Positions 51,616-57,285 of a DNA stretch of 64,000 nucleotides are shown piece after piece (the stretch's first letter is position 1; every line of letters begins with the position of its first letter). Position numbers and translations under genes: made by a program. The notes beneath the pieces were generated by a model. That model made no database searches. It was not told the DNA's origin and saw only the letters and a list, made by a program, of their open reading frames with translations. The DNA is taken from IMG/VR virus record IMGVR_UViG_3300035703_004076, positions 1 to 64,000 of that record, one strand, 5' to 3'. The stretch comes from a virus.

Positions 51616-51636
51616 ATACGAGTTTTTCGTATTTTT
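51616..51636 (+). terminator. Terminator-like hairpin (possibly bidirectional) next to the protease gene
   Basis: ATACGA, loop GTTTT and TCGTAT form a 6-bp stem followed by TTTT on the plus strand. On the minus strand the same stem is followed by four bases and then TTTTTT, so it may also end transcription from 51639-51857 before the protease. The core 15 bases recur at 62121-62135. Confidence 0.6.
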
Positions 51637-51638
51637 GA

Positions 51639-51857
51639 TTATGCGTCTATATCGTCTATAACCATTTTGGACAGCTCATCCACTTTTGCTGATATTGCAC
51701 GAGATATTGTGCTTTCTGCACTTTTACGCACGCCAGTACCAGTTCCATAGTTGAGTGTGGAGCGTACTGCGACTAATCCTCGAATCTCTTCTACGAGCTT
51801 TTGCATCTCTTCTGTGGCTTGATTGTTCTTTGCTTCGCCGTTCTTGGATTTTGCCAT
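51639..51857 (-). CDS. Hypothetical small protein
   Basis: This 72-residue protein has a charged N-terminus (MAKSKNGEAKNNQATEEMQK), a helical middle and an acidic end (KMVIDDIDA). I do not recognise a family. It starts 11 bases after the 51869-52153 gene, with GAGAG before the ATG, and is the last gene before the terminator-like hairpin at 51616. Confidence 0.65.
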   Translation of the reverse strand: MAKSKNGEAKNNQATEEMQKLVEEIRGLVAVRSTLNYGTGTGVRKSAESTISRAISAKVDELSKMVIDDIDA

Positions 51858-51868
51858 ATTGCTCTCTA

Positions 51869-52153
51869 TTAGCTTCTAGTCAACTTCAACACTTTTTCAA
51901 TCTGCTTCTCGATCATTGGCTTTCTGTTGGGCCAGTAAATGTACTCTTTGTCTGCTGTCTTGAGTAGCTTCACCAAGAATGGCACAATCAGCTTCTCAAC
52001 TTCTGCAAGTTTCTCTTTGTAGTTCTCAACTGTCTGCTCAGAGTCACTAACAATTTTGTTATACTCTTCTTCACTAACTGCTGAAAAACCGAAGTCATCT
52101 TCTTCTACAAGATATTCACTAAGGATTGATTTGATGTCTATTGTGTCTGCCAT
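51869..52153 (-). CDS. Hypothetical protein of a type seen in marine T4-like phages
   Basis: This 94-residue protein has an acidic N-terminal half (LSEYLVEEDDFGFSAVSEEE), a coiled-coil segment (ENYKEKLAEVEKLIVPFLVK) and the C-terminal motif TADKEYIYWPNRKPMIEKQI. That last motif is familiar to me from small proteins of T4-like marine phages, where its function is unknown. It overlaps no neighbour: it starts 1 base after the stop of the small gene at 52155-52331. Confidence 0.72.
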   Translation of the reverse strand: MADTIDIKSILSEYLVEEDDFGFSAVSEEEYNKIVSDSEQTVENYKEKLAEVEKLIVPFLVKLLKTADKEYIYWPNRKPMIEKQIEKVLKLTRS

Positions 52154-52154
52154 A

Positions 52155-52331
52155 TTACATCTCTATGGTAAATAATACGATGCCGTGTTGCGAAATGATA
52201 GGAACTTCTTTAGGCTTTTTCTCAGAAAATCCAACGATTATAAGTCCGCCATCTAACGGAGCCTCAGGCAACGAACCCAATCCAAACGTGATGAACATAA
52301 ACGTCGATACGATAGCCTTTTTTATGTCCAT
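52155..52331 (-). CDS. Small protein with hydrophobic N-terminus (58 residues)
   Basis: This 58-residue frame fills the gap between two genes. It starts MDIKKAIVSTFMFITFGLGS and continues LPEAPLDGGLIIVGFSEKKP. The first 20 residues have a Lys-Lys start and a hydrophobic core like a signal peptide or membrane anchor. Its ATG (52329-52331) lies 10 bases inside the end of the 52322-52864 gene, and its stop is 1 base before the next start. The exact fit into the gap supports it; no clear Shine-Dalgarno is seen. Confidence 0.6.
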   Translation of the reverse strand: MDIKKAIVSTFMFITFGLGSLPEAPLDGGLIIVGFSEKKPKEVPIISQHGIVLFTIEM

Positions 52332-52864
52332 AAGAATCCTCGAACTTCAACAACCTTCTTCAACATCTTTGTGTCTTGCTTTTCAATATCAGATTCTAGT
52401 TTATCGATTGTGTCGATGGCATACTTAGTGCGTGACTCGTCACTTTCTAGTTCTAGTTTTTTGTATAATTCTTCAACAGACTTTATTTTTTGTGGTCTAA
52501 TGTCTTTCCAATACAAGTACACATCTTTGACAATCTTGGGTGCATCGGTCGCATCTTTCAACTTATCTGTGTAAAAACTCGCAAGCATATCAAGGTGCTT
52601 TAATCCAAGCTCTCGATTTCGTATCAACTCATCTTTATGAAGAAACCATGGCAACTTAAAATACAGCCACTGTCGCCATGTATACGGTGCATCAAGCTCC
52701 ATCCATGAACACTCAATCTCGACAAAATCAACAACAAGCTGCATGGCTGCGTGAAGAAAAAGTGTGTCTTTGTCGTAGTAGCCGGGGACAAGCGAACGAA
52801 TTTTTATAGTGTTGTACTTCTTAGTAGTACGAAACGCTATAAAGTCCACGAAATGTCGAAGCAT
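52322..52864 (-). CDS. Conserved-type phage protein of unknown function
   Basis: This 180-residue protein shows FHAAMQLVVDFVE-like and Trp-rich patterns (TLFLHAAMQLVVDFVEIECS, YTWRQWLYFKLPWFLHKDEL) that I have seen in unassigned phage proteins. A helical C-terminal part (KSVEELYKKLELESDESRTK to the end) follows. No catalytic motif is evident. It starts 1 base after the 52866-53270 gene, so the two are probably co-translated. Confidence 0.72.
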   Translation of the reverse strand: MLRHFVDFIAFRTTKKYNTIKIRSLVPGYYDKDTLFLHAAMQLVVDFVEIECSWMELDAPYTWRQWLYFKLPWFLHKDELIRNRELGLKHLDMLASFYTDKLKDATDAPKIVKDVYLYWKDIRPQKIKSVEELYKKLELESDESRTKYAIDTIDKLESDIEKQDTKMLKKVVEVRGFLWT

Positions 52865-52865
52865 A

Positions 52866-53270
52866 CTAAACCCCTTTCTTCATGAGTGTTGTAAGCTCAT
52901 TGAGAAACCACCAGTGCCAAGTATCAAGATCGTGCTCGTCATAGTTGTGGCGAATGCCATCATCTACAAACATTTGAATATGTCGTTCAGGAAATTGTTT
53001 CCACGGCTTAATAGTCCAATTCACACCATCTTTTGATGTGATTCCCAGAGATATTTGCGGTTGCTGAAATCTCTGTAGAAACTCATACACTCGTCGTGCC
53101 GCTTGCTTTGCTGTATCATGCGGATACTCATCTCGATTGAATACAATCGTAGACGACTTAAATTGCATGAGCATCTTACCGTCGTTGAATGATAGCACAG
53201 GCTCTTCTTCTCGCATCTTATCGTACTCATCTCTAAAGATGAGCTTTTCGCCCGCTTGATTACTCCACAT
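52866..53270 (-). CDS. Hypothetical protein
   Basis: This 134-residue protein is not recognised. Its first half is mixed beta (MLMQFKSSTIVFNRDEYPHD), followed by a helix (AKQAARRVYEFLQRFQQP), a Trp-containing strand (DGVNWTIKPWKQFP) and an unusual C-terminal stretch rich in Asp, His and Trp (EHDLDTWHWWFLNELTTLMK). It lies immediately upstream of the 52322-52864 gene with a 1-base gap. Confidence 0.7.
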   Translation of the reverse strand: MWSNQAGEKLIFRDEYDKMREEEPVLSFNDGKMLMQFKSSTIVFNRDEYPHDTAKQAARRVYEFLQRFQQPQISLGITSKDGVNWTIKPWKQFPERHIQMFVDDGIRHNYDEHDLDTWHWWFLNELTTLMKKGV

Positions 53271-53322
53271 ACTTACACCGCTTAGTCCTACGACTCCTCA
53301 TTCCACGCTTGGGTAGTTTCAC
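53260..53322 (-). CDS. Possible 20-residue basic micropeptide
   Basis: A GTG at 53320-53322, with GGAAGAG 4 bases upstream, opens a 20-residue frame, MKLPKRGMRSRRTKRCKYVE, that ends inside the first codons of the 52866-53270 gene. Eleven of 20 residues are Lys or Arg. The length is too short for statistical support; the ribosome site and the overlap with the next start are the only arguments. It could be a leader peptide that couples translation. Confidence 0.25.
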   Translation of the reverse strand: MKLPKRGMRSRRTKRCKYVE

Positions 53323-53340
53323 TCTCTCTTCCACAATCAA

Positions 53341-53421
53341 CTATCGTATGCTGAGAGCGCCTATGACAATTACGATCATCGTCAATACAAACGAGACAAA
53401 CATATCTGTCAAAACCATCAT
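53341..53421 (-). CDS. 26-residue single-pass membrane peptide
   Basis: The frame MMVLTDMFVSFVLTMIVIVI with GALSIR at the end fits in the intergenic gap. The ATG (53419-53421) has AGGAG exactly 9 bases upstream (53431-53435), the best ribosome site in this part of the cluster. The whole peptide is one hydrophobic helix with a terminal Arg. Phages use such peptides as holin-like or exclusion factors, but a function here is inference. Confidence 0.6.
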   Translation of the reverse strand: MMVLTDMFVSFVLTMIVIVIGALSIR

Positions 53422-53433
53422 TGTACTAATCTC

Positions 53434-53793
53434 CTAGATGTCTTGCTCGCCAAGTGAGCTTGACATAACGTGCACACAGTGTGTGTGTTTGCCGTTACTC
53501 TTTTGCCAACAATTCATACAAATTGTGGATGGCACAGAAGAGGGTGTGTTTGTGTTTGAGTAAGTCCCTATCGTACTCGTCACATACATCGGCGTTTGAG
53601 AAACAAGTGAGCCGTACTGCGCTGAATACTGGTTCAAGTTTTCAATCGCAAGCTGCTTATCTGCAAGATATTTCACAAACATGAGAATTGAGTGTGTGAG
53701 ATGCGTGTCAACATCTTTACTCTTTGAATTCTCAATGTCTACGAGCTTTCTATCAAGCAGATGTAGCAGGCTCTGTAATTCTACAATCGTCAT
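53434..53793 (-). CDS. Hypothetical protein with Cys/His-containing C-terminus
   Basis: This 119-residue protein has a helical N-terminal half (VELQSLLHLLDRKLVDIENS, FVKYLADKQLAIENLNQYSA) and a polar C-terminal half with C-x-x-C and H-x-H-C elements (MNCWQKSNGKHTHCVHVM), which could bind zinc. No family is recognised. It starts 15 bases after the Ala/Lys-rich gene and ends just before the membrane micropeptide. Confidence 0.68.
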   Translation of the reverse strand: MTIVELQSLLHLLDRKLVDIENSKSKDVDTHLTHSILMFVKYLADKQLAIENLNQYSAQYGSLVSQTPMYVTSTIGTYSNTNTPSSVPSTICMNCWQKSNGKHTHCVHVMSSSLGEQDI

Positions 53794-53808
53794 AGCGATA
53801 CGTTTGTG

Positions 53809-54042
53809 TTACTTTCGTGCTTTTGTCGCTTTGCGAAACGGCACAACCTTTGCACTCTTCTTCGCTGCTTTCTTTGTCGTCTTTGCAGTATGTTTTGTGC
53901 ATGATGTCGTAGCGTTACGTCGAGTTACAGCACTTACTGCCTTTGCTGCTGCGTGTGCTACTGCTCGTACTGTAGTGGTTACTGCGCCAGTTACTGCGTG
54001 TACTGTAGCTGCGACGGCTCGTGTTACTGCGTTTGTTGCCAT
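53809..54042 (-). CDS. Ala/Lys/Thr-rich histone H1-like basic protein
   Basis: This 77-residue protein is built from Ala, Val, Thr, Lys and Arg. The first half is an amphipathic Ala-rich repeat (AVTRAVAATVHAVTGAVTTT), and the second half is strongly basic (KHTAKTTKKAAKKSAKVVPF). The composition resembles the C-terminal tail of histone H1 and bacterial H1-like proteins, which condense DNA. I chose the ATG at 54040-54042, 1 base after the upstream stop. It may bind phage or host DNA or act as an internal head protein. Low complexity makes homology arguments weak. Confidence 0.7.
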   Translation of the reverse strand: MATNAVTRAVAATVHAVTGAVTTTVRAVAHAAAKAVSAVTRRNATTSCTKHTAKTTKKAAKKSAKVVPFRKATKARK

Positions 54043-54043
54043 A

Positions 54044-54262
54044 TTACTTATCTTCTCCAAATGTTTTAGCTGCGTTGAGAATGCCTTCAGTAACGAGTGC
54101 TACGTCATTCAAAAAATGGTGGCACACTACAGGACCGTCGGCAGAACCTCGAACGACGGCTGCGGCTCGTGTCTGTAACTGTATCAGGGCTACTTGCTTA
54201 AACAGCTCTGTACGTTCAGTACGCTCTCTTACGTCTCGTGGTTTCTTTTTCTCTTTTGACAT
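54044..54262 (-). CDS. Hypothetical small basic protein
   Basis: This 72-residue protein starts MSKEKKKPRDVRERTERTEL and continues with a helical, Ala-rich part (VALIQLQTRAAAVVRGSADG). I do not recognise it. The ATG at 54260-54262 is preferred over a start four codons earlier. The sigma70-like promoter at 54270 would give an almost leaderless transcript, so either start or promoter position could be off. It is coupled to the Ala/Lys-rich gene with a 1-base gap. Confidence 0.62.
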   Translation of the reverse strand: MSKEKKKPRDVRERTERTELFKQVALIQLQTRAAAVVRGSADGPVVCHHFLNDVALVTEGILNAAKTFGEDK

Positions 54263-54269
54263 ATCACTA

Positions 54270-54299
54270 AGCATACTCGATTGTGTGTTAATGAGTCAA
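54270..54299 (-). promoter_or_regulatory. Sigma70-like promoter (TTGACT-18-TATGCT)
   Basis: On the minus strand TTGACT (54294-54299) and TATGCT (54270-54275) are separated by 18 bases. It lies just downstream of the terminator at 54375-54428 and immediately before the 54044-54262 gene. This marks a new transcription unit. Confidence 0.6.
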
Positions 54300-54374
54300 T
54301 TCAAAAAGGCTCAGAACAGAAAAAAGTTCTGTGAGAAAATTTTGGTTATGGTTTTCAATAAGGACTTTGGAGCT

Positions 54375-54428
54375 AAAAAGGAGGATCGTCTTTGGAAGTT
54401 ACTTCTATTAAACTTTGTTCGGTCCTCC
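54375..54428 (-). terminator. Intrinsic terminator ending the small late operon
   Basis: On the minus strand GGAGGA-C-CG pairs with CG-A-TCCTCC (6 bp, one mismatch, 2 bp) across a 31-base loop and is followed by TTTTT. It lies in the 230-base gene-free stretch downstream of 54506-54826. A weaker second hairpin (CAGAAC/GTTCTG, about 54311-54330) follows. Nothing else is seen in this gap except the promoter at 54270. Confidence 0.65.
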
Positions 54429-54505
54429 TCCACACTTAAAACGCATTTTACGACACAAGTGCCCTTTTCTCGGCTACTAAACTTTTCTCGTCGATTTGGT
54501 TTTCC

Positions 54506-54826
54506 TTACTTGCGGAGGTTCTGAACGGCGTTCTGTAATGCCTTCATCGCTGCGTCGAACGTGCTGAACTCACCTACTGTACGGCTTACTGGGCGCCGAA
54601 TTTTCAAACGGCTGTCTCTGTAGCTACAGTTGAGGTAGGCGATGTAACGGTCTCGTGAATTGGGAATTATGTCTGGCATTCCTTCATGGAAGTCAATGTG
54701 ACCTACCATCTCACTGCCTGCGAATACTAGCTTTCTATTGCCGGCTGAATTGAGTGTGTGGAATGGTTGCTCTGCGTGGTCTTTACGGGCGATACCTTCT
54801 TGTAGGTAGGTCTTGAAGGACTTCAT
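54506..54826 (-). CDS. Candidate internal head protein with capsid-targeting-like N-terminus
   Basis: This 106-residue protein starts MKSFKTYLQEGIARKDHAEQ. The first ten residues resemble the T4 capsid-targeting sequence (MKTYQEFIAE in internal protein III), and YLQE-G fits the gp21 prohead protease consensus of Leu/Ile-x-Glu before a small residue. The rest is a mixed alpha/beta domain (RKLVFAGSEMVGHIDFHEGM, FDAAMKALQNAVQNLRK) without a known family. Its ATG overlaps the stop of the 54823-55452 gene by 4 bases, and it is the last gene before the terminator. Packaging in the head is inference. Confidence 0.72.
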   Translation of the reverse strand: MKSFKTYLQEGIARKDHAEQPFHTLNSAGNRKLVFAGSEMVGHIDFHEGMPDIIPNSRDRYIAYLNCSYRDSRLKIRRPVSRTVGEFSTFDAAMKALQNAVQNLRK

Positions 54827-55452
54827 GCACTGAGTAGGTCTTTGATGATGGTGTTTATCAGTATCTCGGCATCACTGTGCTGGCTGGTTTTCACGGCGTC
54901 GGTAAGCTCGTCTACGTTGTCTAGTATGCGGCGCTTCTTGATGGAAGAAATGTCTGATAGGTAGTCTATGTCACTCCATATCTGGTCGATTTCGTCGAGT
55001 ATTTTGGCTTTGTTTGGGGAAAGGTTACCAAGCTCGGCCAGTCTGTATGCGAGGTCTTGGCGCTTCTGATGGCTTTCTGTGATATTGACACTCTCTTCTA
55101 CGCCACTGAGATTGTGGAGAATGTCGAGGATATCTTCTATCTGGTACTTGATGTCCAGTAGGTCGTCGTGGCCATCATTCTCGGCAAAATCGAGGTCTGT
55201 CAATACACTGTGTAATAGGAATTCGAGTGAAACCTTACTTGGTGGTACGGGCCGTTTGTATGACGGATCGGTCTTGAGTAAGTTCTGTGCTGCTACAAGG
55301 CTCTGTGCTGCGAAGTGTGGGTTCGAGTCAGTGATTTTGTCGTGTGCTTTTCGGACGAGGGCAAGGGCCTTTGGTGCGACGGACGATTGCTCATTAAGCT
55401 GTCGTTTCGGACTCTTGTTGGCGATATACTGTCTAAACTGCTTGATGTCCAT
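54823..55452 (-). CDS. Candidate internal head protein, helical
   Basis: This 209-residue protein starts MDIKQFRQYIANKSPKRQLN-EQSS. The pattern of a short amphipathic helix, basic residues and then QLNE-Q resembles a capsid-targeting peptide with a gp21-like site after about residue 21. The remainder is a predicted all-helical domain (LVRKAHDKITDSNPHFAAQS, KYQIEDILDILHNLSGVEES, DEIDQIWSDIDYLSDISSIK). AGGA lies 6 bases before the ATG. It sits in the four-gene unit between the late promoter at 56088 and the terminator at 54375. Function is unknown. Confidence 0.72.
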   Translation of the reverse strand: MDIKQFRQYIANKSPKRQLNEQSSVAPKALALVRKAHDKITDSNPHFAAQSLVAAQNLLKTDPSYKRPVPPSKVSLEFLLHSVLTDLDFAENDGHDDLLDIKYQIEDILDILHNLSGVEESVNITESHQKRQDLAYRLAELGNLSPNKAKILDEIDQIWSDIDYLSDISSIKKRRILDNVDELTDAVKTSQHSDAEILINTIIKDLLSA

Positions 55453-55459
55453 AATGTTC

Positions 55460-55741
55460 CTATTTAGTGGTAAACTCTACTCGTACCAGGTGGTAGTTGA
55501 TTGTTGGATACTTGACGGTGCCATGTGCTGACTTGATGCTTGTGATTCTGACGGCTTCTGGAATCTTTAGTCTGAGGGCTCTCAAGCAAGCTCGTCTGGC
55601 GTAGCGGTTATAGGCAGCTTCTGGTACAAGTAGCGTGGCGTCGCCTTTTGGATCTCCCTTCTTGTACACTATCTGACACACTTTGCCTGGATCTGTGGTT
55701 TCGGCAAAAAGAGTGCTTTTGATGGCGTCGAGGATGGCCAT
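55460..55741 (-). CDS. Hypothetical protein of the small late operon
   Basis: This 93-residue protein starts MAILDAIKSTLFAETTDPGK. The FAE-T site is a degenerate version of the protease site seen in its neighbours, so membership in the same group is uncertain. The core is basic (AAYNRYARRACLRALRLKIP) with a beta-type end (VKYPTINYHLVRVEFTTK), which could bind nucleic acid. It lies 4 bases after the 55746-56063 gene and 7 bases before the next. Confidence 0.68.
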   Translation of the reverse strand: MAILDAIKSTLFAETTDPGKVCQIVYKKGDPKGDATLLVPEAAYNRYARRACLRALRLKIPEAVRITSIKSAHGTVKYPTINYHLVRVEFTTK

Positions 55742-55745
55742 GGGA

Positions 55746-56063
55746 CTACTGTATGTAGAAGTTCAGCTCGTAGCGGCCATTGTCCATTCGGTAAATCTGA
55801 ATGTGCAGTAGCTTGCGTTGTGGCTTTCCACCTTTGGTAAGTTCCAGATGGTAGTCTTTGGTCTCACCAGCGTATGGCTTATCACCAGTAGTAATCTTGT
55901 TGAACTCCTCGTCTTCTGATACTTCGTAGCCCTGCTTTCTTGTGGCGGCGAGAGCCGTCTGTATAGCTGAGTGAAGCGTATCGTGGAGAACGGTATAGCT
56001 CGCTTCTGCTATAGGTCGTTTGGTTGCTTTGAGCAAGTGGCGCCGAAATTGATTCATGTCCAT
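55746..56063 (-). CDS. Candidate internal head protein heading the small late operon
   Basis: This 105-residue protein starts MDMNQFRRHLLKATKRPIAE, then ASYTV. PIAE-A is a perfect match to the gp21 cleavage consensus, after a 20-residue amphipathic basic helix like T4 capsid-targeting peptides. The mature part has a helix (DTLHSAIQTALAATRKQGYE) and a beta-sheet end (RKLLHIQIYRMDNGRYELNF). I chose the ATG at 56061-56063 because GGGAG lies 8 bases upstream. The late-promoter-like element at 56088 gives a leader of about 20 bases. Late expression and the targeting peptide agree with virion packaging, which remains untested. Confidence 0.74.
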   Translation of the reverse strand: MDMNQFRRHLLKATKRPIAEASYTVLHDTLHSAIQTALAATRKQGYEVSEDEEFNKITTGDKPYAGETKDYHLELTKGGKPQRKLLHIQIYRMDNGRYELNFYIQ

Positions 56064-56087
56064 AGTAAACACTCCCTTGGGTATTGG

Positions 56088-56095
56088 TATTTATG
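56088..56095 (-). promoter_or_regulatory. Late-promoter-like element (CATAAATA) for the small late operon
   Basis: CATAAATA on the minus strand is one base off the T4 late element. Transcription would start about 56082, just before the GGGAG ribosome site at 56071-56075 of the first gene. It separates the upstream small-gene cluster from the candidate internal-protein genes. Confidence 0.55.
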
Positions 56096-56106
56096 AAACT
56101 GCTAGG

Positions 56107-56298
56107 CTACTCTCGCGGCTCTTCTCGTGACTTGATAAGGCCCTGCTTTATCAACTCGGCACAGGTTCTTCCAAAAAAGCCCTGTAGCTGCCATGCGAGT
56201 CCTGTATCCACGAGCGTCTGCGCTGCTTCTAGGTACTCTTCGATGGTTTCTGCGTCTTGGTTGCCCTCGATGATCATCACTGCTGTATATGCATCCAT
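56107..56298 (-). CDS. Small conserved-type phage protein (MDAYTAVMIIEG)
   Basis: This 63-residue protein begins MDAYTAVMIIEGNQDAETIE and continues EYLEAAQTLVDTGLAWQLQG, then FFGRTCAELIKQGLI. The pattern is that of a short protein widespread in tailed phages, usually of unknown function. AGGAG lies 6 bases before the ATG. It is the last gene of the 58223-56107 run of small genes before the late operon. Confidence 0.8.
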   Translation of the reverse strand: MDAYTAVMIIEGNQDAETIEEYLEAAQTLVDTGLAWQLQGFFGRTCAELIKQGLIKSREEPRE

Positions 56299-56299
56299 A

Positions 56300-56536
56300 T
56301 TAACTCCTTTGGATCTTTTCTAGGATGTTTTGTATTGCAACTTCTACACTTGGTCGCTGCACAACTTCACTAAAGGACTTGTTTGTCTGTATTAACCGGA
56401 GCTCTTCCTTAATTAAGCTCACGATCCTTGCTTCTGCATCCTCATAACCAGCGAGATAGTCGCCACAGGTTCGCCTGCTTACAAAACCGTCTGTATTGAT
56501 ACAATATTCCTCTGCTAATTCTAATGCGTTTTTCAT
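56300..56536 (-). CDS. Hypothetical small acidic protein
   Basis: This 78-residue protein starts MKNALELAEEYCINTDGFVS and has a central CGDYLAGYEDAEARIVSLIK segment followed by a helical end. I do not recognise a family; the GYEDA-type helix recalls small phage proteins of the same size class. The ATG at 56534-56536 is chosen because GGAG lies 7 bases upstream and the upstream stop is 2 bases away. The next gene follows after 1 base. Confidence 0.72.
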   Translation of the reverse strand: MKNALELAEEYCINTDGFVSRRTCGDYLAGYEDAEARIVSLIKEELRLIQTNKSFSEVVQRPSVEVAIQNILEKIQRS

Positions 56537-56538
56537 AC

Positions 56539-56715
56539 CTATTCTCCAATGTCTGCTTGTGTGCGAAGCCACAACTCGGCCTCTACCTGCTCAGGGGCGC
56601 TCTGGTCGAAGATTGAGTATGCCAACTGCCTAGCTGTCGGCACGAATTCTGGATCCACAGGCTTGATGGTCGGCTCTGGCAGCTTGTCGAATATATCAGG
56701 GAACTTGATTTTCAT
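56539..56715 (-). CDS. Hypothetical small protein
   Basis: This 58-residue protein starts MKIKFPDIFDKLPEPTIKPV and ends with a helical, acidic part (SAPEQVEAELWLRTQADIGE). No family is recognised. The ATG at 56713-56715 has AGGAG 5 bases upstream; an in-frame GTG two codons earlier would place the ribosome site too close. It belongs to the run of tightly spaced small genes driven from the promoter block at 58311. Confidence 0.68.
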   Translation of the reverse strand: MKIKFPDIFDKLPEPTIKPVDPEFVPTARQLAYSIFDQSAPEQVEAELWLRTQADIGE

Positions 56716-56723
56716 ACACACTC

Positions 56724-56921
56724 CTATTTGATTAAACTGATGACGTACTCGACCATATAGGCGAGGTACATGGGGTCGTTTTCTTGCCCAAGGGCTCTGT
56801 TGATGCGACCGATGCTAGGCTTGATAATCTCTTCACAGATGCGTCTGGCATCTTTTAGCTCTTGAGCACGGCGAATCTCTCGCTCTGTCAGAAAGTCGGT
56901 AATGGCAATTCGCTTACTCAT
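56724..56921 (-). CDS. Hypothetical small helical protein
   Basis: This 65-residue protein has a basic helix (FLTEREIRRAQELKDARRIC) followed by a second helix with DPMYLAYMVEYVISLIK at the end. The end resembles that of the neighbouring protein at 56931-57110 (SYLAVVVAYVRGLEDAG), which hints at a small duplicated family. GGAGG lies 6 bases before the ATG. Function unknown. Confidence 0.7.
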   Translation of the reverse strand: MSKRIAITDFLTEREIRRAQELKDARRICEEIIKPSIGRINRALGQENDPMYLAYMVEYVISLIK

Positions 56922-56930
56922 AGCATCCTC

Positions 56931-57110
56931 CTACTCGTCAACTAAACCAGCATCTTCCAGTCCACGAACGTATGCGACGACGACGGCAAGATAGGACTGG
57001 TCGGCGTAAAACAGACGGCGTGATTTGCCAAGGACAGGGCGATACCCCTCTCGTCGTGCGTATCGTGTGGCTAATCGTAGGGCTCTGTATTTTGAAATAA
57101 GGCGTCTCAT
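56931..57110 (-). CDS. Hypothetical small basic protein
   Basis: This 59-residue protein is strongly basic in its first half (MRRLISKYRALRLATRYARR) and then has FYADQSYLAVVVAYVRGLED. The ATG at 57108-57110 is chosen for the AGGAG 6 bases upstream; the longer frame overlaps the 57119-57283 gene. The charge would suit nucleic-acid binding. No family is recognised. Confidence 0.7.
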   Translation of the reverse strand: MRRLISKYRALRLATRYARREGYRPVLGKSRRLFYADQSYLAVVVAYVRGLEDAGLVDE

Positions 57111-57118
57111 GGTTTCTC

Positions 57119-57283
57119 CTATTTGATTGCGTGGCGCAACTCGGTTTCGAGCAAACACACCTTTGTGTAAAAGTATTCAGCACGGTCGAAGTCGCCGGCT
57201 TTGAGGGCTTCGTTACATTTTGCACGAGCCTCCACTAACAGCTCGGTTACTATGTCTGCTACGGTTTTTACTTGGTTTGTCAT
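57119..57283 (-). CDS. 54-residue helical protein
   Basis: This frame fills the gap between 57110 and 57286. It starts MTNQVKTVADIVTELLVEAR and continues with AKCNEALKAGDFDRAEYFYT to HAIK. The A-x-x-AGDFDRAEYFY segment looks like a tetratricopeptide-type helical hairpin. AGGAG lies 6 bases before the ATG (57281-57283) and the stop overlaps the next ribosome site. The exact fit and strong ribosome site make it a credible gene. Confidence 0.72.
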   Translation of the reverse strand: MTNQVKTVADIVTELLVEARAKCNEALKAGDFDRAEYFYTKVCLLETELRHAIK

Positions 57284-57285
57284 AA

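Noticed and set aside
54292-54524. Plus-strand frame starting MSQFKKAQNRKKFCEKILVM in the gap after 54506-54826
   Set aside because: It has no ribosome site, overlaps the minus-strand promoter, both hairpins and the end of 54506-54826, and stands alone on this strand.
55461-55467. CTAAATA before 54823-55452 as a late promoter
   Set aside because: It is made by the stop codon of the upstream gene and would start transcription at the ATG itself.
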